From: Nonomuraea maritima
GTDB taxonomy: Bacteria; Actinomycetota; Actinomycetes; Streptosporangiales; Streptosporangiaceae
DNA length: 64,000 nucleotides
Direction of reading: 5' to 3'
Assembly: GCF_900100395.1 (NCBI RefSeq)
Contig: NZ_FNFB01000002.1
Location: forward strand, 637,623 to 701,622
Each line of letters begins with the position of its first letter. Position 1 is the stretch's first letter. The notes beneath the pieces are model-generated. The model saw only the letters and a program-made list of their open reading frames with translations. It was not told where the DNA came from and made no database searches. The position numbers and the translations under genes were made by a program. Positions 18,310 to 27,647 of the stretch are shown here, in pieces.

Positions 18310-21300
18310 ATGGGGGACGGATTGCGGTTCGGGGTGCTGGGGCCGCTCACCGTGTGGTCGCCCGGCGGGGAAGCCGTCCGGGTGCCCGAGGTCAAGGTGC
18401 GGGCGCTGCTGGCGATCCTGCTGATCCACGCGGGCCGGCCGGTCTCCGCCGACCGGCTGGTCGAGGACCTGTGGGACGGTCGCCCGCCCGCCGGCGCCCG
18501 CGCGGCCCTGCGGGTGAAGGTGTCGCAGCTGCGGGCGGTGCTGGGGCGGGAACTGGTGACGTACCAGGCGCCGGGGTACGTGCTGCACGCCGGGCGCGAG
18601 GACGTCGACGCCGGCCGGTTCGAGACGCTGCTGGAGAAGGCCCGGCGCGACGACGACCCGAGCGCCCGCGCGGCGCTGCTGCGCGAGGGCCTCGGCCTGT
18701 GGCGCGGCGGCGCGTACGACGGCTTCGCCGACGAGCCGTTCGCGCGGACGGCGGTGGCGCGGCTGGAGGAACAGCGGCTGGTCGCGCTGGAGGAGCTCGC
18801 CGAGGCGCGGCTCGCGCTGGGCGAGCACGGGCTGCTCGCCGCCGAGCTGAGCGACCTGGTGGCCGAGCACCCGTTGCGCGAGCGGCTGCGGGAGCTGCAC
18901 GTACGGGCGCTCTACCGGGCCGGGTTGTCGCGCGAGGCGCTGGAGAGCTACCACGACCTGCGGCGGCGGCTGGCCGACGAGCTGGGCCTCGACCCAGGGC
19001 CTGCGCTGGTGGCCCTGCACCGGGCGATCCTGGAACGCGACCCTTCCCTGGACCCGCCCAAGGACGCTTCGCCCGGCCGGGTGGGGCTGCCGGTGCCGCT
19101 GACCCCCCTCGTGGGGCGGGACGAGGCGGTGGCCGAGGTCGTCGCGCTGCTGCGTACCGCACGGCTGGTCACGCTCGTCGGGCCGGGTGGGGTGGGCAAG
19201 ACGCGCCTGGCCCTCGCCGTGGCCGGGCGCATCGAGGACGGCGACGTGTGGCTGGCGGAGCTGGCCTCGCTGCCCACGGAGGCGGAGGCGGTCGAGGTCG
19301 CCGAGGCGGTCGCAGACGTGCTTGGCCTGCGTGACGACGCCCCCGGCGCGCTGATGGACCGGCTGCCTGCCGCGTTGGCGGGCAGGCCGGCGCTGCTCGT
19401 CCTGGACAACTGCGAGCACGTGGTGGAGCAGGCGGCCGAGCTGGCCGACCGGCTGCTGCGGGCCGTGCCAGGGCTTCGGGTGCTCGTCACCGGGCAGGCG
19501 CCGCTGGGGATCGCGGGCGAGCGGGTGTGGAGCGTGCCGCCGCTCGCTCAGGAGGCGGCGGTGGAGCTGTTCACGGCGCGGGCCGGCGTCCCGCCGGACG
19601 CCGACGTCGCCGAGATCTGCGCGCGGCTGTACGGCATCCCGCTGGCGCTGGAGCTGGCCGCCACCAGGATGCGGGCGCTGACACCGCGTCAGTTCGCCGA
19701 ACGCCTCGACGACCGCTTCCGGCTCCTCGGCTCCGGCCTGCGCACCGCGCCGGCCCGGCAGCGGACCCTGCGGGCCGTGATCGACTGGAGCTGGGAGCTG
19801 CTGACGGACGCCGAACGCGTCGTGCTGCGGCGGCTGGCCGTGCACGCCGACGGATGCACCCTGGAGGCGGCCGAGGAGGTGTGCGCCGAGCCCGGCCTCG
19901 ACGTGCTCGACCTGCTGGCCCGCCTGGTCGACCGTTCACTCGTGGTCCGTACGCCCGGCCCTCGCTACCGTCTGTTGGAGTCGGTGGCCGCGTACTGCCG
20001 GGAGCGGCTGGCGGAGGCCGGAGAGCTGGACGCCGTACGGCTGCGGCACGTCCGCCACTACACGGACCTGGCCGAGCGTACGGAGCCGGCCCTGCGCGGT
20101 CACGGGCAGCGGCAGGCGCTCGCCCTGCTCGACGCCGAGCACGCCAACCTGCGCGCGGCCCTGGAGGCGGCGGTACGGGCGGGGGCGGCCGGGGAGGCGC
20201 TCCGGCTGGTGAACGCGCTGGCCTGGTCGTGGGTGCTGCGCGGCAGACTCGGAGAGGGCCGCCGCGCGCTGGAGTCGGCCCTGTCGATCACGGACCCGTC
20301 CCCATGTGGAGCGGTGGCGCAGGCACGGGTGTGGGCGGCCGGGCTGACGCTGCTGGCGGGGCGGCTCGTGCCGGTCGACGTCGCGCTGATCGACGTGGTG
20401 GAGGATCCGCGGGCCAGGGCGCGGGCGCGGTGGTTCGCGGGCTTCGCGCTGTTCGGCTACGGAGATCTGTCGGCGAGCGTGGAGCTGGTGGAGACGGCAT
20501 TGGCGGAGTTCCGCGAGCTCGGTGACACGTGGGGGACGGCCGCCGCGCTCAACGTCCTCGGGCGCCAGGCCGTCCTGCGCGGCGACCTGGACGCGCTGCG
20601 CGAGCACGCGGAGCGGGCGCTGGAGCTGTTCCGGCGGCTCGGCGACCGGTGGGGCGAGCTGCGGGCGGCCGAGAACCTCGGCACCCTGGCCGAGATCACC
20701 GGCGACTACGAGCGGGCCGCCGCGCTGCGCCGCGAGGGGCTGGCGATGGCCGAGGAGCTCGGCCTGTGGAGCTCGGTGTCCGACGCGCTGTCGCGCCTGG
20801 GCAGGATCGCCCTGCTGACCGGCGACCGCGCGGCCGCCGACGAGCACCACGAGCGCGCGGCACGGCTGGCGGCGGCGCAGTCGAACCGGCCCGCCGAGGA
20901 GTTCGCCGAGCTGGGTCTCGCGCTCTCGGCCCGCAGGCAGGGCCGGCTCGCCGAGGCGGAGCGACGGCTGCGCACCTGGCTGAGCTGGGTCGAGGACGTG
21001 TCCGGCGACCCCGGCGCGGCGCTGATCCTGGCCGAGCTGGGCTTCGTCGCCGAGCAGCGCGGCGACGCGGCGGGCGCCCTCGACCTGCAGCGCCGGGCGC
21101 TGGCGGTGGCCCGCAAGGTCGGCGACCCGCGGGCGATCGCGCTCGCGCTGGAAGGGCTGGCGGGCGCGCTGGCCCTCGACGGCCACCCTGAGCAGGCGGC
21201 CCGCCGCCTGGGCCGCGCCGCCGCACTCCGCGCCTCCGCCGGCGCGCCACTGCCACCCGCCGAACGCGGCGACGTCAACCGCATCGAGGCCACCCTCCGC

Positions 21301-21405
21301 GCCGCCCTTGGCCCGGACACCGTCGCCGCCGCCATGACCAACGGCGCCACCCTCCCCTTGGAGGACCAGCCGAGCCCACCCCCTGCCCGGACACCGCCAC
21401 CATGA
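18310..21405 (+). CDS. SARP/AfsR-type transcriptional regulator (winged helix-BTAD-NB-ARC-TPR)
   Basis: 1031 residues from ATG 18310 (MGDGLRFGVLGPLTVW). Residues 5-95 are the OmpR-like trans_reg_C winged helix and 95-245 the BTAD domain (G-L-D-P-G-P-A-L-V-A-L-H). Residues 265-540 form an ATPase with Walker A G-P-G-G-V-G-K297-T and Walker B-like L-L-V-L-D-N-C-E-H. The rest is alpha-helical TPR-type repeats. Large SARPs of this plan activate secondary-metabolite or physiological genes by binding direct heptamer repeats. It is divergent from the imine-reductase-like gene, its simplest candidate target. Regulation of the flanking glucan genes cannot be excluded. Confidence 0.9.
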   Translation: MGDGLRFGVLGPLTVWSPGGEAVRVPEVKVRALLAILLIHAGRPVSADRLVEDLWDGRPPAGARAALRVKVSQLRAVLGRELVTYQAPGYVLHAGREDVDAGRFETLLEKARRDDDPSARAALLREGLGLWRGGAYDGFADEPFARTAVARLEEQRLVALEELAEARLALGEHGLLAAELSDLVAEHPLRERLRELHVRALYRAGLSREALESYHDLRRRLADELGLDPGPALVALHRAILERDPSLDPPKDASPGRVGLPVPLTPLVGRDEAVAEVVALLRTARLVTLVGPGGVGKTRLALAVAGRIEDGDVWLAELASLPTEAEAVEVAEAVADVLGLRDDAPGALMDRLPAALAGRPALLVLDNCEHVVEQAAELADRLLRAVPGLRVLVTGQAPLGIAGERVWSVPPLAQEAAVELFTARAGVPPDADVAEICARLYGIPLALELAATRMRALTPRQFAERLDDRFRLLGSGLRTAPARQRTLRAVIDWSWELLTDAERVVLRRLAVHADGCTLEAAEEVCAEPGLDVLDLLARLVDRSLVVRTPGPRYRLLESVAAYCRERLAEAGELDAVRLRHVRHYTDLAERTEPALRGHGQRQALALLDAEHANLRAALEAAVRAGAAGEALRLVNALAWSWVLRGRLGEGRRALESALSITDPSPCGAVAQARVWAAGLTLLAGRLVPVDVALIDVVEDPRARARARWFAGFALFGYGDLSASVELVETALAEFRELGDTWGTAAALNVLGRQAVLRGDLDALREHAERALELFRRLGDRWGELRAAENLGTLAEITGDYERAAALRREGLAMAEELGLWSSVSDALSRLGRIALLTGDRAAADEHHERAARLAAAQSNRPAEEFAELGLALSARRQGRLAEAERRLRTWLSWVEDVSGDPGAALILAELGFVAEQRGDAAGALDLQRRALAVARKVGDPRAIALALEGLAGALALDGHPEQAARRLGRAAALRASAGAPLPPAERGDVNRIEATLRAALGPDTVAAAMTNGATLPLEDQPSPPPARTPPP

Positions 21406-21572
21406 CCCGCGCTCCCTTGGAGGACACGTCGGGCCAAGAAGTGGGAAAGGGCTAGTTATCCGAAGCGGGCGTCCTGTTGTGATCAGGGCGTGATTTTGCA
21501 CCTTCGGTGATTGTCGCCGTGAAAGCGGGCAGTGCCTGGGATGGACGGTCATCCTAAGGCAGGGTTGGGAGC

Positions 21573-23738
21573 ATGCCGATGAGGACAGAGCTCGACCGCC
21601 TCGCGGGCGGGGCGCACCACGATCCGCACTCCGTGCTCGGAGCGCACCCCGTGTCCGGCGGGGTCGTCTTCCGCACGCTGCGCCCGCTCGCCGAACGCGT
21701 GCGCGTGAAGCTGGAGGACGGCACCGCCAAGGACACGGCGCACGCCATGAAGCACGTGGCCCACGGGGTGTTCGAGGTGACCGTGCCGGGGCTGGACAAG
21801 GTGCCCGCGTACGCGCTGGAGGTGACGTACGCGGGCGCCCCGCCCTTCGAGACGCGCGACCCGTACCGGCACTGGCCGACGCTCGGGGAGGTGGACCTGC
21901 ACCTCATCGGCGAGGGACGGCACGAGCGGCTGTGGGAGGTCCTCGGCGCCCGCGTGATGACGCACGAGGACGTGCCGGGCACCGCGTTCGCGGTGTGGGC
22001 GCCGAACGCGCGCGGCGTCCGGGTGGTCGGCGACTTCAACCACTGGGACGGCGCCGCCTTCCCGATGCGGTCGCTCGGACGTTCTGGAGTATGGGAGCTG
22101 TTCGTCCCCGGGCTGGGCGCGGGCGAGCGGTACAAGTACCGCATCCTCGGCGCCGACGGGGTGTGGCGGGAGAAGGCCGACCCGATGGCCCGGCGGACCG
22201 AGGTGCCGCCGATGACCGCGTCCGTGATCGACAAGTCCGACTACAGCTGGCAGGACGACGCCTGGATGGTCGAGCGCCGCTCGGCGCTGCCGCAGACCGG
22301 GCCGATGAGCATCTACGAGGTGCACCTCGGCTCGTGGCGGCCTGGCCTGTCGTACGTCGAACTGGCCGACCAGCTCTCCGAGTACGCAGCCGACATGGGC
22401 TTCACCCACGTCGAGCTGCTGCCGGTGGCCGAGCACCCGTTCGGCGGCTCGTGGGGCTACCAGGTGACCTCGTACTACGCGCCCACGGCGCGGTTCGGCA
22501 CGCCCGACGAGTTCCGCCACTTCGTCGACCGGCTGCACCAGCGCGGCATCGGCGTCCTGCTCGACTGGGTGCCTGCGCACTTCCCGATGGACGACTGGGC
22601 GCTGGCCCGCTTCGACGGCACCCCGCTGTACGAGCACGCCGACCCGGCGCGGGGCGAGCACCCCGACTGGGGCACGTACGTCTTCGACTTCGGACGGCGG
22701 GAGGTGCGCAACTTCCTGGTCGCCAACGCGCTGTTCTGGCTGAAGGAGTTCCACATCGACGGCCTGCGGGTGGACGCGGTCGCCTCGATGCTCTATCTCG
22801 ACTACTCGCGGCGCGAGGGCGAGTGGACGCCCAACGTCTTCGGCGGCCGGGAGAACCTCGACGCGGTGGAGTTCCTCAAGGAGATGAACGCCGTCTGCTA
22901 CCGCGAGGCCCCCGGCATCTCGATGGTGGCCGAGGAGTCGACGGCCTGGCCGGGCGTGACGCGGCCGGCGCACCTCGGCGGGCTCGGGTTCGGCTTCAAG
23001 TGGAACATGGGCTGGATGCACGACACGCTCGAGTATCTGCGCCACGAGCCGATCTTCCGCCAGTACCACCACCACCAGATGACGTTCTCGCTGTTGTACG
23101 CCTACTCCGAGAACTACGTGCTGCCGCTGTCGCACGACGAGGTCGTGCACGGCAAGGGCTCGCTGCTCGGCAAGATGCCGGGCGACGAGTGGCAGCGGTT
23201 CGCGCAGCTGCGGGCGCTGCTGACCTTCATGTGGGCGCATCCGGGCAAGCAGCTGCTGTTCATGGGCGGTGAGTTCGGCCAGGGCTCGGAGTGGTCGGAG
23301 GAGCGCGGGCTCGACTGGTGGGTGCTGGAGTTCGACGGCCACCAGGGCGTGCAGCGCCTGGTCCGCGACCTGAACCGGATCTACAGGGAGACGCCGGCGC
23401 TGTGGGAGCAGGACTGCAAGCCGGAGGGGTTCCGGTGGATCGACGCCGACGACGCCTCGGGCAACACGTTCTCGTTCGTCCGCTACGCGGCCGACGGCTC
23501 TGCGGTGGCGTGCGTGGTCAACTTCAGCGGCGGGCCGCACGAGCACTACCGGCTCGGGCTCCCGTACGGGGGCCGGTGGACGGAGATCGTCAACACCGAC
23601 GCGTACGACTACTGGGGCAGCGGCGTGGGCAACCAGGGGGCGGTCGAGGCCGGGGACGATCCGTGGCACGGGCTGCCGCACTCGACGACGCTGCGGGTGC
23701 CGCCGCTCGGCGCGGTGTGGCTCAGGCACGAACGGTGA
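21573..23738 (+). CDS. glgB: 1,4-alpha-glucan branching enzyme GlgB
   Basis: 721 residues from ATG 21573. It forms alpha-1,6 branches by moving a cut alpha-1,4 segment. Two N-terminal beta-sandwich modules (N1 and CBM48) cover residues 1-220, and the GH13 barrel has nucleophile D401 (G-L-R-V-D-A-V), acid E454 (V-A-E-E-S) and [11 protein letters not shown]. The order N1-CBM48-catalytic is that of classical GlgB. In many actinobacteria glgB directly follows the maltokinase gene. Here it lies 4.2 kb away beyond the SARP gene, with a 167-base leader that could hold its own promoter. Confidence 0.96.
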   Translation: MPMRTELDRLAGGAHHDPHSVLGAHPVSGGVVFRTLRPLAERVRVKLEDGTAKDTAHAMKHVAHGVFEVTVPGLDKVPAYALEVTYAGAPPFETRDPYRHWPTLGEVDLHLIGEGRHERLWEVLGARVMTHEDVPGTAFAVWAPNARGVRVVGDFNHWDGAAFPMRSLGRSGVWELFVPGLGAGERYKYRILGADGVWREKADPMARRTEVPPMTASVIDKSDYSWQDDAWMVERRSALPQTGPMSIYEVHLGSWRPGLSYVELADQLSEYAADMGFTHVELLPVAEHPFGGSWGYQVTSYYAPTARFGTPDEFRHFVDRLHQRGIGVLLDWVPAHFPMDDWALARFDGTPLYEHADPARGEHPDWGTYVFDFGRREVRNFLVANALFWLKEFHIDGLRVDAVASMLYLDYSRREGEWTPNVFGGRENLDAVEFLKEMNAVCYREAPGISMVAEESTAWPGVTRPAHLGGLGFGFKWNMGWMHDTLEYLRHEPIFRQYHHHQMTFSLLYAYSENYVLPLSHDEVVHGKGSLLGKMPGDEWQRFAQLRALLTFMWAHPGKQLLFMGGEFGQGSEWSEERGLDWWVLEFDGHQGVQRLVRDLNRIYRETPALWEQDCKPEGFRWIDADDASGNTFSFVRYAADGSAVACVVNFSGGPHEHYRLGLPYGGRWTEIVNTDAYDYWGSGVGNQGAVEAGDDPWHGLPHSTTLRVPPLGAVWLRHER

Positions 23739-23856
23739 CGCCGGGCTGGGCGTCGGGTGCGCGGAGGCTGAGAGTTCCGTGAGAATGCGGGTCGCACGTA
23801 TGGGCTCTTCCGACAAACCACCCTAAACTCCGAGATCATCCCCTCTCGGAGGACGC

Positions 23857-25875
23857 GTGCGATTCCGCCCCCTGATCGTGTGCTCGATCGCGCTGGCACT
23901 GCTGCCGCTGTCGGCCCCGGCCCATGCCGACCCCACGCCCTTGCCCACTCCCGTGCAGGCGCCCGTGCAGGCGCCGGACGTCGCCCCGACGCCCCCGCAG
24001 GCTCCCCCCGAGGAGCCCGCTCAGGACCCGGTCGCCCCGGAGGACGTCACACCGGAGGACCTCACTCCGGAAGACGTCACACCGGAAGACAAGGTCGAGG
24101 ACGGCCTGGGCGTCGACGGCGGCAGTGAGCGCGCCGTCGTCGAGCTCACCGGCACCGCGGAGCACGACCCCGTGGCCCGCCAGGCGGCGGCCGACAGCGT
24201 GGACGTGCTGCTCCAGCCGCAGGACCAGCCGTTCATGGTGGTCGAGGGCACCGCGGACGAGCTGGCCGCGCTGGCCGAGGACCCGCGGGTCTCGTCCATC
24301 CACCGCGACCGCACCTACACCCCGGTCGCGCTCGGCCCGAGCCTCTCGCTGATCGGCGCCGACCGGGCGCACGCGCGCAACGTCACCGGCGCCGGCCAGG
24401 CCGTGGCCGTGCTCGACACCGGCATCGACCCCGACCACCCGTGGTTCCAGGGCCGCATCCTGGCCCAGGCGTGCTTCTCGGCCGTGGAGGACGGCGTCGA
24501 GTCGCTCTGCCCGAACGGCCTGACGGAGCAGACCGACGGCGACGCGGCCGACGCCACCACCGAGCGGTGCCTGTCCGGCGGGGTCAACCTGTGCGACCAC
24601 GGCTCGCACGTCGCCGGCATCGCGGCGGGCACCGGGGGCGTCGCCCCTGGCGCGGGCATCGTCGCGGTGCAGGTGTTCAGCCGGGTCAACGACGAGGACG
24701 TCTGCGGCGAGCCGTCGTGCCTGCTGGCGTACGAGTCGTCGCTGCGCCAGGCCATGGACTACGTGACGAACCTCCAGCTCCCCCAGCCGATCGCGGCGGT
24801 GAACCTGAGCCTCGGCGGCATGCCGTCCGACACCGTGTGCGACACCTCGGAGGAGGGCGAGATCTTCAAGCCGAAGATCGACGCGCTGCTGGCCAAGGGC
24901 ATCGCGACCGTGGTGGCGGCGGGCAACGAGTACACCGACGGGGCGTCGGCTCCCGCGTGCGTCTCGACGGCGGTGGCGGTCGGCGCGAACGACGCGCAGG
25001 ACCTAGTCGCCGACTTCTCCAACCGGGGAGCGCTGCTGGACTTCTTCGCGCCCGGCGTGGACATCGAGTCGGCGGTGCCCGACGACTCGACCATGGTCTA
25101 CAGCGGCACCTCCATGGCGACCCCGCACGTGACCGGCGCGCTGGCGCTGATGCGGCAGGCCTATCCGGGTACCCCGACGGCCGAGCTGGTCGAGACGTTG
25201 AAGCGCACCGGCCGGCCGTACGTGTACGACTCGAACGGCACGCAGGTCACCACGCCGCGGCTGGACCTCGCGGCGGCGCTGGGCGACGCGCCCGTGCAGC
25301 CGCCGGTCACGCAGTCGCCTGCCCTGCCGAGCGAGCCGGACGTGCCGGACGTGCCGGAGCCCGACCCGTACGTGAGCGGTCCCACGCCTGAGCCGGACGC
25401 GCCGGCGGACCCGCAGCCGCAGCCGCAGCCGAGCGTGAGCCCGGTGCCGCTGCCCAGGGTGACCGTCACGGTGACGGTCACGCAGACGCCGCCGTCGGCG
25501 TCCGCGGTCTGCACGCGCGCCACCAAGGCGAAGAAGCTGACGTCCGCGAAGTGGGCCGTGGAGATCCACCGCAGCAGCGGCACGATCCCGGACGCGACGC
25601 TCGGGTGCTACCTGAAGCTGATCAGCAAGTCGAGCAAGGTCTTCCCCGAGCTGACGAAGGCGTCGTCGCTGGGGACGGCGTACCGGGTGCTGAAGAACAC
25701 GCGGACGGGCAAGGCCCGGCTGGACAGCGCGCTGCTCACGGCCTGGCTGAACTGGGCGCACGGCGTGAACGGCACCTCGGCCATGGTCGCCGCGGAGAAG
25801 GTGCGCATGAGCAGGAAACCGTCGGCGGCGACGCTGAAGAAGGCCACAACCAAGGTGCTGAAGACCACTAAATAA
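23857..25875 (+). CDS. Secreted S8 (subtilisin-type) serine protease, long paralogue
   Basis: 672 residues; GTG 23857 after CTCGGAGGAC. The signal peptide is MRFRPLIVCSIALALLPLS, cleaved near AHA-D. A short acidic/proline-rich spacer (four PED[V/L]T-like repeats at 24036-24090) and an I9-type propeptide precede the catalytic triad D187 (V-L-D-T-G-I-D), H251 (G-S-H-V-A-G-I) and S419 (G-T-S-M-A-T-P). Residues 470-540 are Pro/Val-rich, and the last 130 form a Lys-rich domain with C-Y-L-K-L-I-S-K-S-S that the two downstream paralogues lack. Cysteine pairs around the His region suggest disulfides in the extracellular enzyme. An 18-base-stem terminator follows. Confidence 0.93.
   Translation: MRFRPLIVCSIALALLPLSAPAHADPTPLPTPVQAPVQAPDVAPTPPQAPPEEPAQDPVAPEDVTPEDLTPEDVTPEDKVEDGLGVDGGSERAVVELTGTAEHDPVARQAAADSVDVLLQPQDQPFMVVEGTADELAALAEDPRVSSIHRDRTYTPVALGPSLSLIGADRAHARNVTGAGQAVAVLDTGIDPDHPWFQGRILAQACFSAVEDGVESLCPNGLTEQTDGDAADATTERCLSGGVNLCDHGSHVAGIAAGTGGVAPGAGIVAVQVFSRVNDEDVCGEPSCLLAYESSLRQAMDYVTNLQLPQPIAAVNLSLGGMPSDTVCDTSEEGEIFKPKIDALLAKGIATVVAAGNEYTDGASAPACVSTAVAVGANDAQDLVADFSNRGALLDFFAPGVDIESAVPDDSTMVYSGTSMATPHVTGALALMRQAYPGTPTAELVETLKRTGRPYVYDSNGTQVTTPRLDLAAALGDAPVQPPVTQSPALPSEPDVPDVPEPDPYVSGPTPEPDAPADPQPQPQPSVSPVPLPRVTVTVTVTQTPPSASAVCTRATKAKKLTSAKWAVEIHRSSGTIPDATLGCYLKLISKSSKVFPELTKASSLGTAYRVLKNTRTGKARLDSALLTAWLNWAHGVNGTSAMVAAEKVRMSRKPSAATLKKATTKVLKTTK
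24036..24090 (+). repeat. Tandem 15-base coding repeat (PEDVT) in the first subtilase
   Basis: Four near-identical 15-base units encode P-E-D-V-T, P-E-D-L-T, P-E-D-V-T and P-E-D-K, immediately after the signal peptide region. The unit looks like a recent slippage expansion that produces an acidic linker. Its copy number may vary between strains. Confidence 0.75.
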
Positions 25876-25883
25876 CGAAATAG

Positions 25884-25923
25884 CACGAAAAGTCCGGATG
25901 CTTCGGCATCCGGACTTTTCGTG
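25884..25923. terminator. Strong UUCG-loop terminator after the first subtilase
   Basis: An 18-base perfect stem, 25884-25901 paired with 25906-25923, is closed by the stable tetraloop TTCG. The stem contains AAAA on the left and TTTT on the right, so it can act in either direction. It is 9 bases after the stop codon. Confidence 0.93.
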
Positions 25924-26091
25924 GGCGCGTGCACGAAGCAAAAACGGCACCAACGTTTCCTCTGGTCGCATACGTCACGGACATCACGCTTGTGACAGGT
26001 GGGGATGCCTGTCGCTGTACGCGAAGCCAGGACCCGGGACATGCTTCGCGGCCCGACCCTCCACACAGGCAACCGACCCATGGAGGAACAA

Positions 26092-27495
26092 GTGAGGCTA
26101 CGGTCTCTGCTGACCTGTGCCGTGACACTGGCCCTGACCGGTGCCACATTGGGCACGGCCCCGACCACGTACGCCGCCACCGTTCAAGCGCTGAGCACGA
26201 TCACCGCCGACGATCCCAAGGACAGCACCGGTCCCGTCATCAGCCCGTCGCTGGTGTCGGAGATCAACGCCAAGAGCAGTGTGCGCTCCATCATCCAGCT
26301 CAAACCCGGCCAGAGCGTCCGCGACGTGGCCATGGACATCGAGCAGGCGTCCAAGGGAAGCCGCGTGCTGGAGGCCGCCAAGTCGCCGAACTTCTTCGTC
26401 GCCGAGGTGGACGTCCCGACGCTCAACACACTGAAGAAGGACAAGCGCGTCCAGGCCGTCTACGAGGACCAGCTGAGCGTGCCCTTCCGTGACGGCGGCG
26501 CGCGCCTGATCAGCTCCGAAGAGGCGCACCAGGCCGGTTACACGGGGACGGGCACCACGATCGCCGTCCTCGACACCGGCATCGACCGCGACCACCCGTA
26601 CTTCGCCGGCCGGATCGTGGACGAGGCGTGCTTCTCCAGCTCCGACGCGAGCGACCGCACGGTCTCGCTCTGCCCGAACAACCAGCCGAGCCAGACGGGC
26701 CCCGGCTCGGCCGACGCCGAGACCCCGCAGTGCATCTCCAACGGCTCGAACCTCTGCTTCCACGGCTCGCACGTGGCGGGGATCGCGGCGGGCAGGACGA
26801 CGACCGGCGCCCCGCCCGACGGCGCCGCCCCGGGGGCCCGCATCCTCGCGATCCAGGTCTTCAACCGGGCGGACGACCCGGCCACCTGCGGCGGACGGGC
26901 GCCGTGCCTGCGCAGCTACACCTCGGACCAGAAGCTCGCGCTCGAGTACGTCATGCGCATGGTGAAGGCCCACAACATCGCGGCGGTGAACCTGAGCCTC
27001 GGCAGCGGCGGCCCGTTCACCGAGGCGTGCGACGAGAACGCCCGCGCGGCTGCGCTCAAGCAGGAGTTCGACGCGTTGCTGGCCCAGAGGGTGGCCTCGG
27101 TGGTCGCCGCCGGCAACAACGGCTTCGAGAACGGCGTGTCCACACCGGCGTGCATCTCGACGGCCGTCACCGTCGGCGCGACGGACGGCTCCGACGCGCT
27201 CGCCTCGTTCTCCAACCGCGGCCCGCTGCTCGACCTGCTCGCGCCAGGTCAGAACATCCGGTCCGCGGTGCCCGACGACGCCTACGCGAACGTGAGCGGC
27301 ACCTCGATGGCGGCGCCGAACGTGGCGGGGGCGTTCGCGCTGATGCGGCAGGCGTTCCCTGACTACACGGTGGAGCAGAGCCTGCAGCGGCTGCAGGACA
27401 CCGGCGCCAAGATCTCGTACCGCTCGGGCGGGCAGCAGGTGACCGCGGCCCAGGTCGACGTGGCACGCGCCACCTCGGCCGAATCCCAGGCCTGA
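26092..27495 (+). CDS. Secreted S8 serine protease, second paralogue
   Basis: 467 residues. GTG 26092 is chosen because GGAGGAACA (26082-26090) precedes it; ATG 26080 would place that site inside the gene. The Sec signal is V-R-L-R-S-L-L-T-C-A-V-T-L-A-L, cleaved near YAA-T. The catalytic triad is D161, H227 and S405. The cysteine pattern A-C-F-S, L-C-P-N, Q-C-I-S and N-L-C-F-H-G before the His is shared with both neighbours, which marks it as part of a tandem duplication. Unlike the first copy it has no long C-terminal domain. It is probably matured by I9-propeptide cleavage outside the cell. A 14-base-stem terminator follows. Confidence 0.93.
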   Translation: MRLRSLLTCAVTLALTGATLGTAPTTYAATVQALSTITADDPKDSTGPVISPSLVSEINAKSSVRSIIQLKPGQSVRDVAMDIEQASKGSRVLEAAKSPNFFVAEVDVPTLNTLKKDKRVQAVYEDQLSVPFRDGGARLISSEEAHQAGYTGTGTTIAVLDTGIDRDHPYFAGRIVDEACFSSSDASDRTVSLCPNNQPSQTGPGSADAETPQCISNGSNLCFHGSHVAGIAAGRTTTGAPPDGAAPGARILAIQVFNRADDPATCGGRAPCLRSYTSDQKLALEYVMRMVKAHNIAAVNLSLGSGGPFTEACDENARAAALKQEFDALLAQRVASVVAAGNNGFENGVSTPACISTAVTVGATDGSDALASFSNRGPLLDLLAPGQNIRSAVPDDAYANVSGTSMAAPNVAGAFALMRQAFPDYTVEQSLQRLQDTGAKISYRSGGQQVTAAQVDVARATSAESQA

Positions 27496-27505
27496 CGAGC
27501 AGCGA

Positions 27506-27537
27506 AGAAAGGGCCGGGCCCGCGCCCGGCCCTTTCT
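27506..27537. terminator. Hairpin terminator after the second subtilase
   Basis: The stem AGAAAGGGCCGGGC (27506-27519) pairs with GCCCGGCCCTTTCT (27524-27537) around CCGC, 14 pairs. The A-rich left arm and T-rich right arm give it a rho-independent character in both directions. Confidence 0.9.
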
Positions 27538-27647
27538 CGGGACGACTCGAATAAAAGGGGCAACGGAACACTTCCCTCCCTCTGACATCGGTTGTTTAAT
27601 AAATGAACTTTTGCCGACAAAAACCCCCCGAACCTCCGGAGGAACAG

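Noticed and set aside
18310..23738. A secondary-metabolite gene cluster around the SARP and imine reductase
   Set aside because: No synthase, tailoring set or transporter is adjacent. The neighbours are glucan enzymes.
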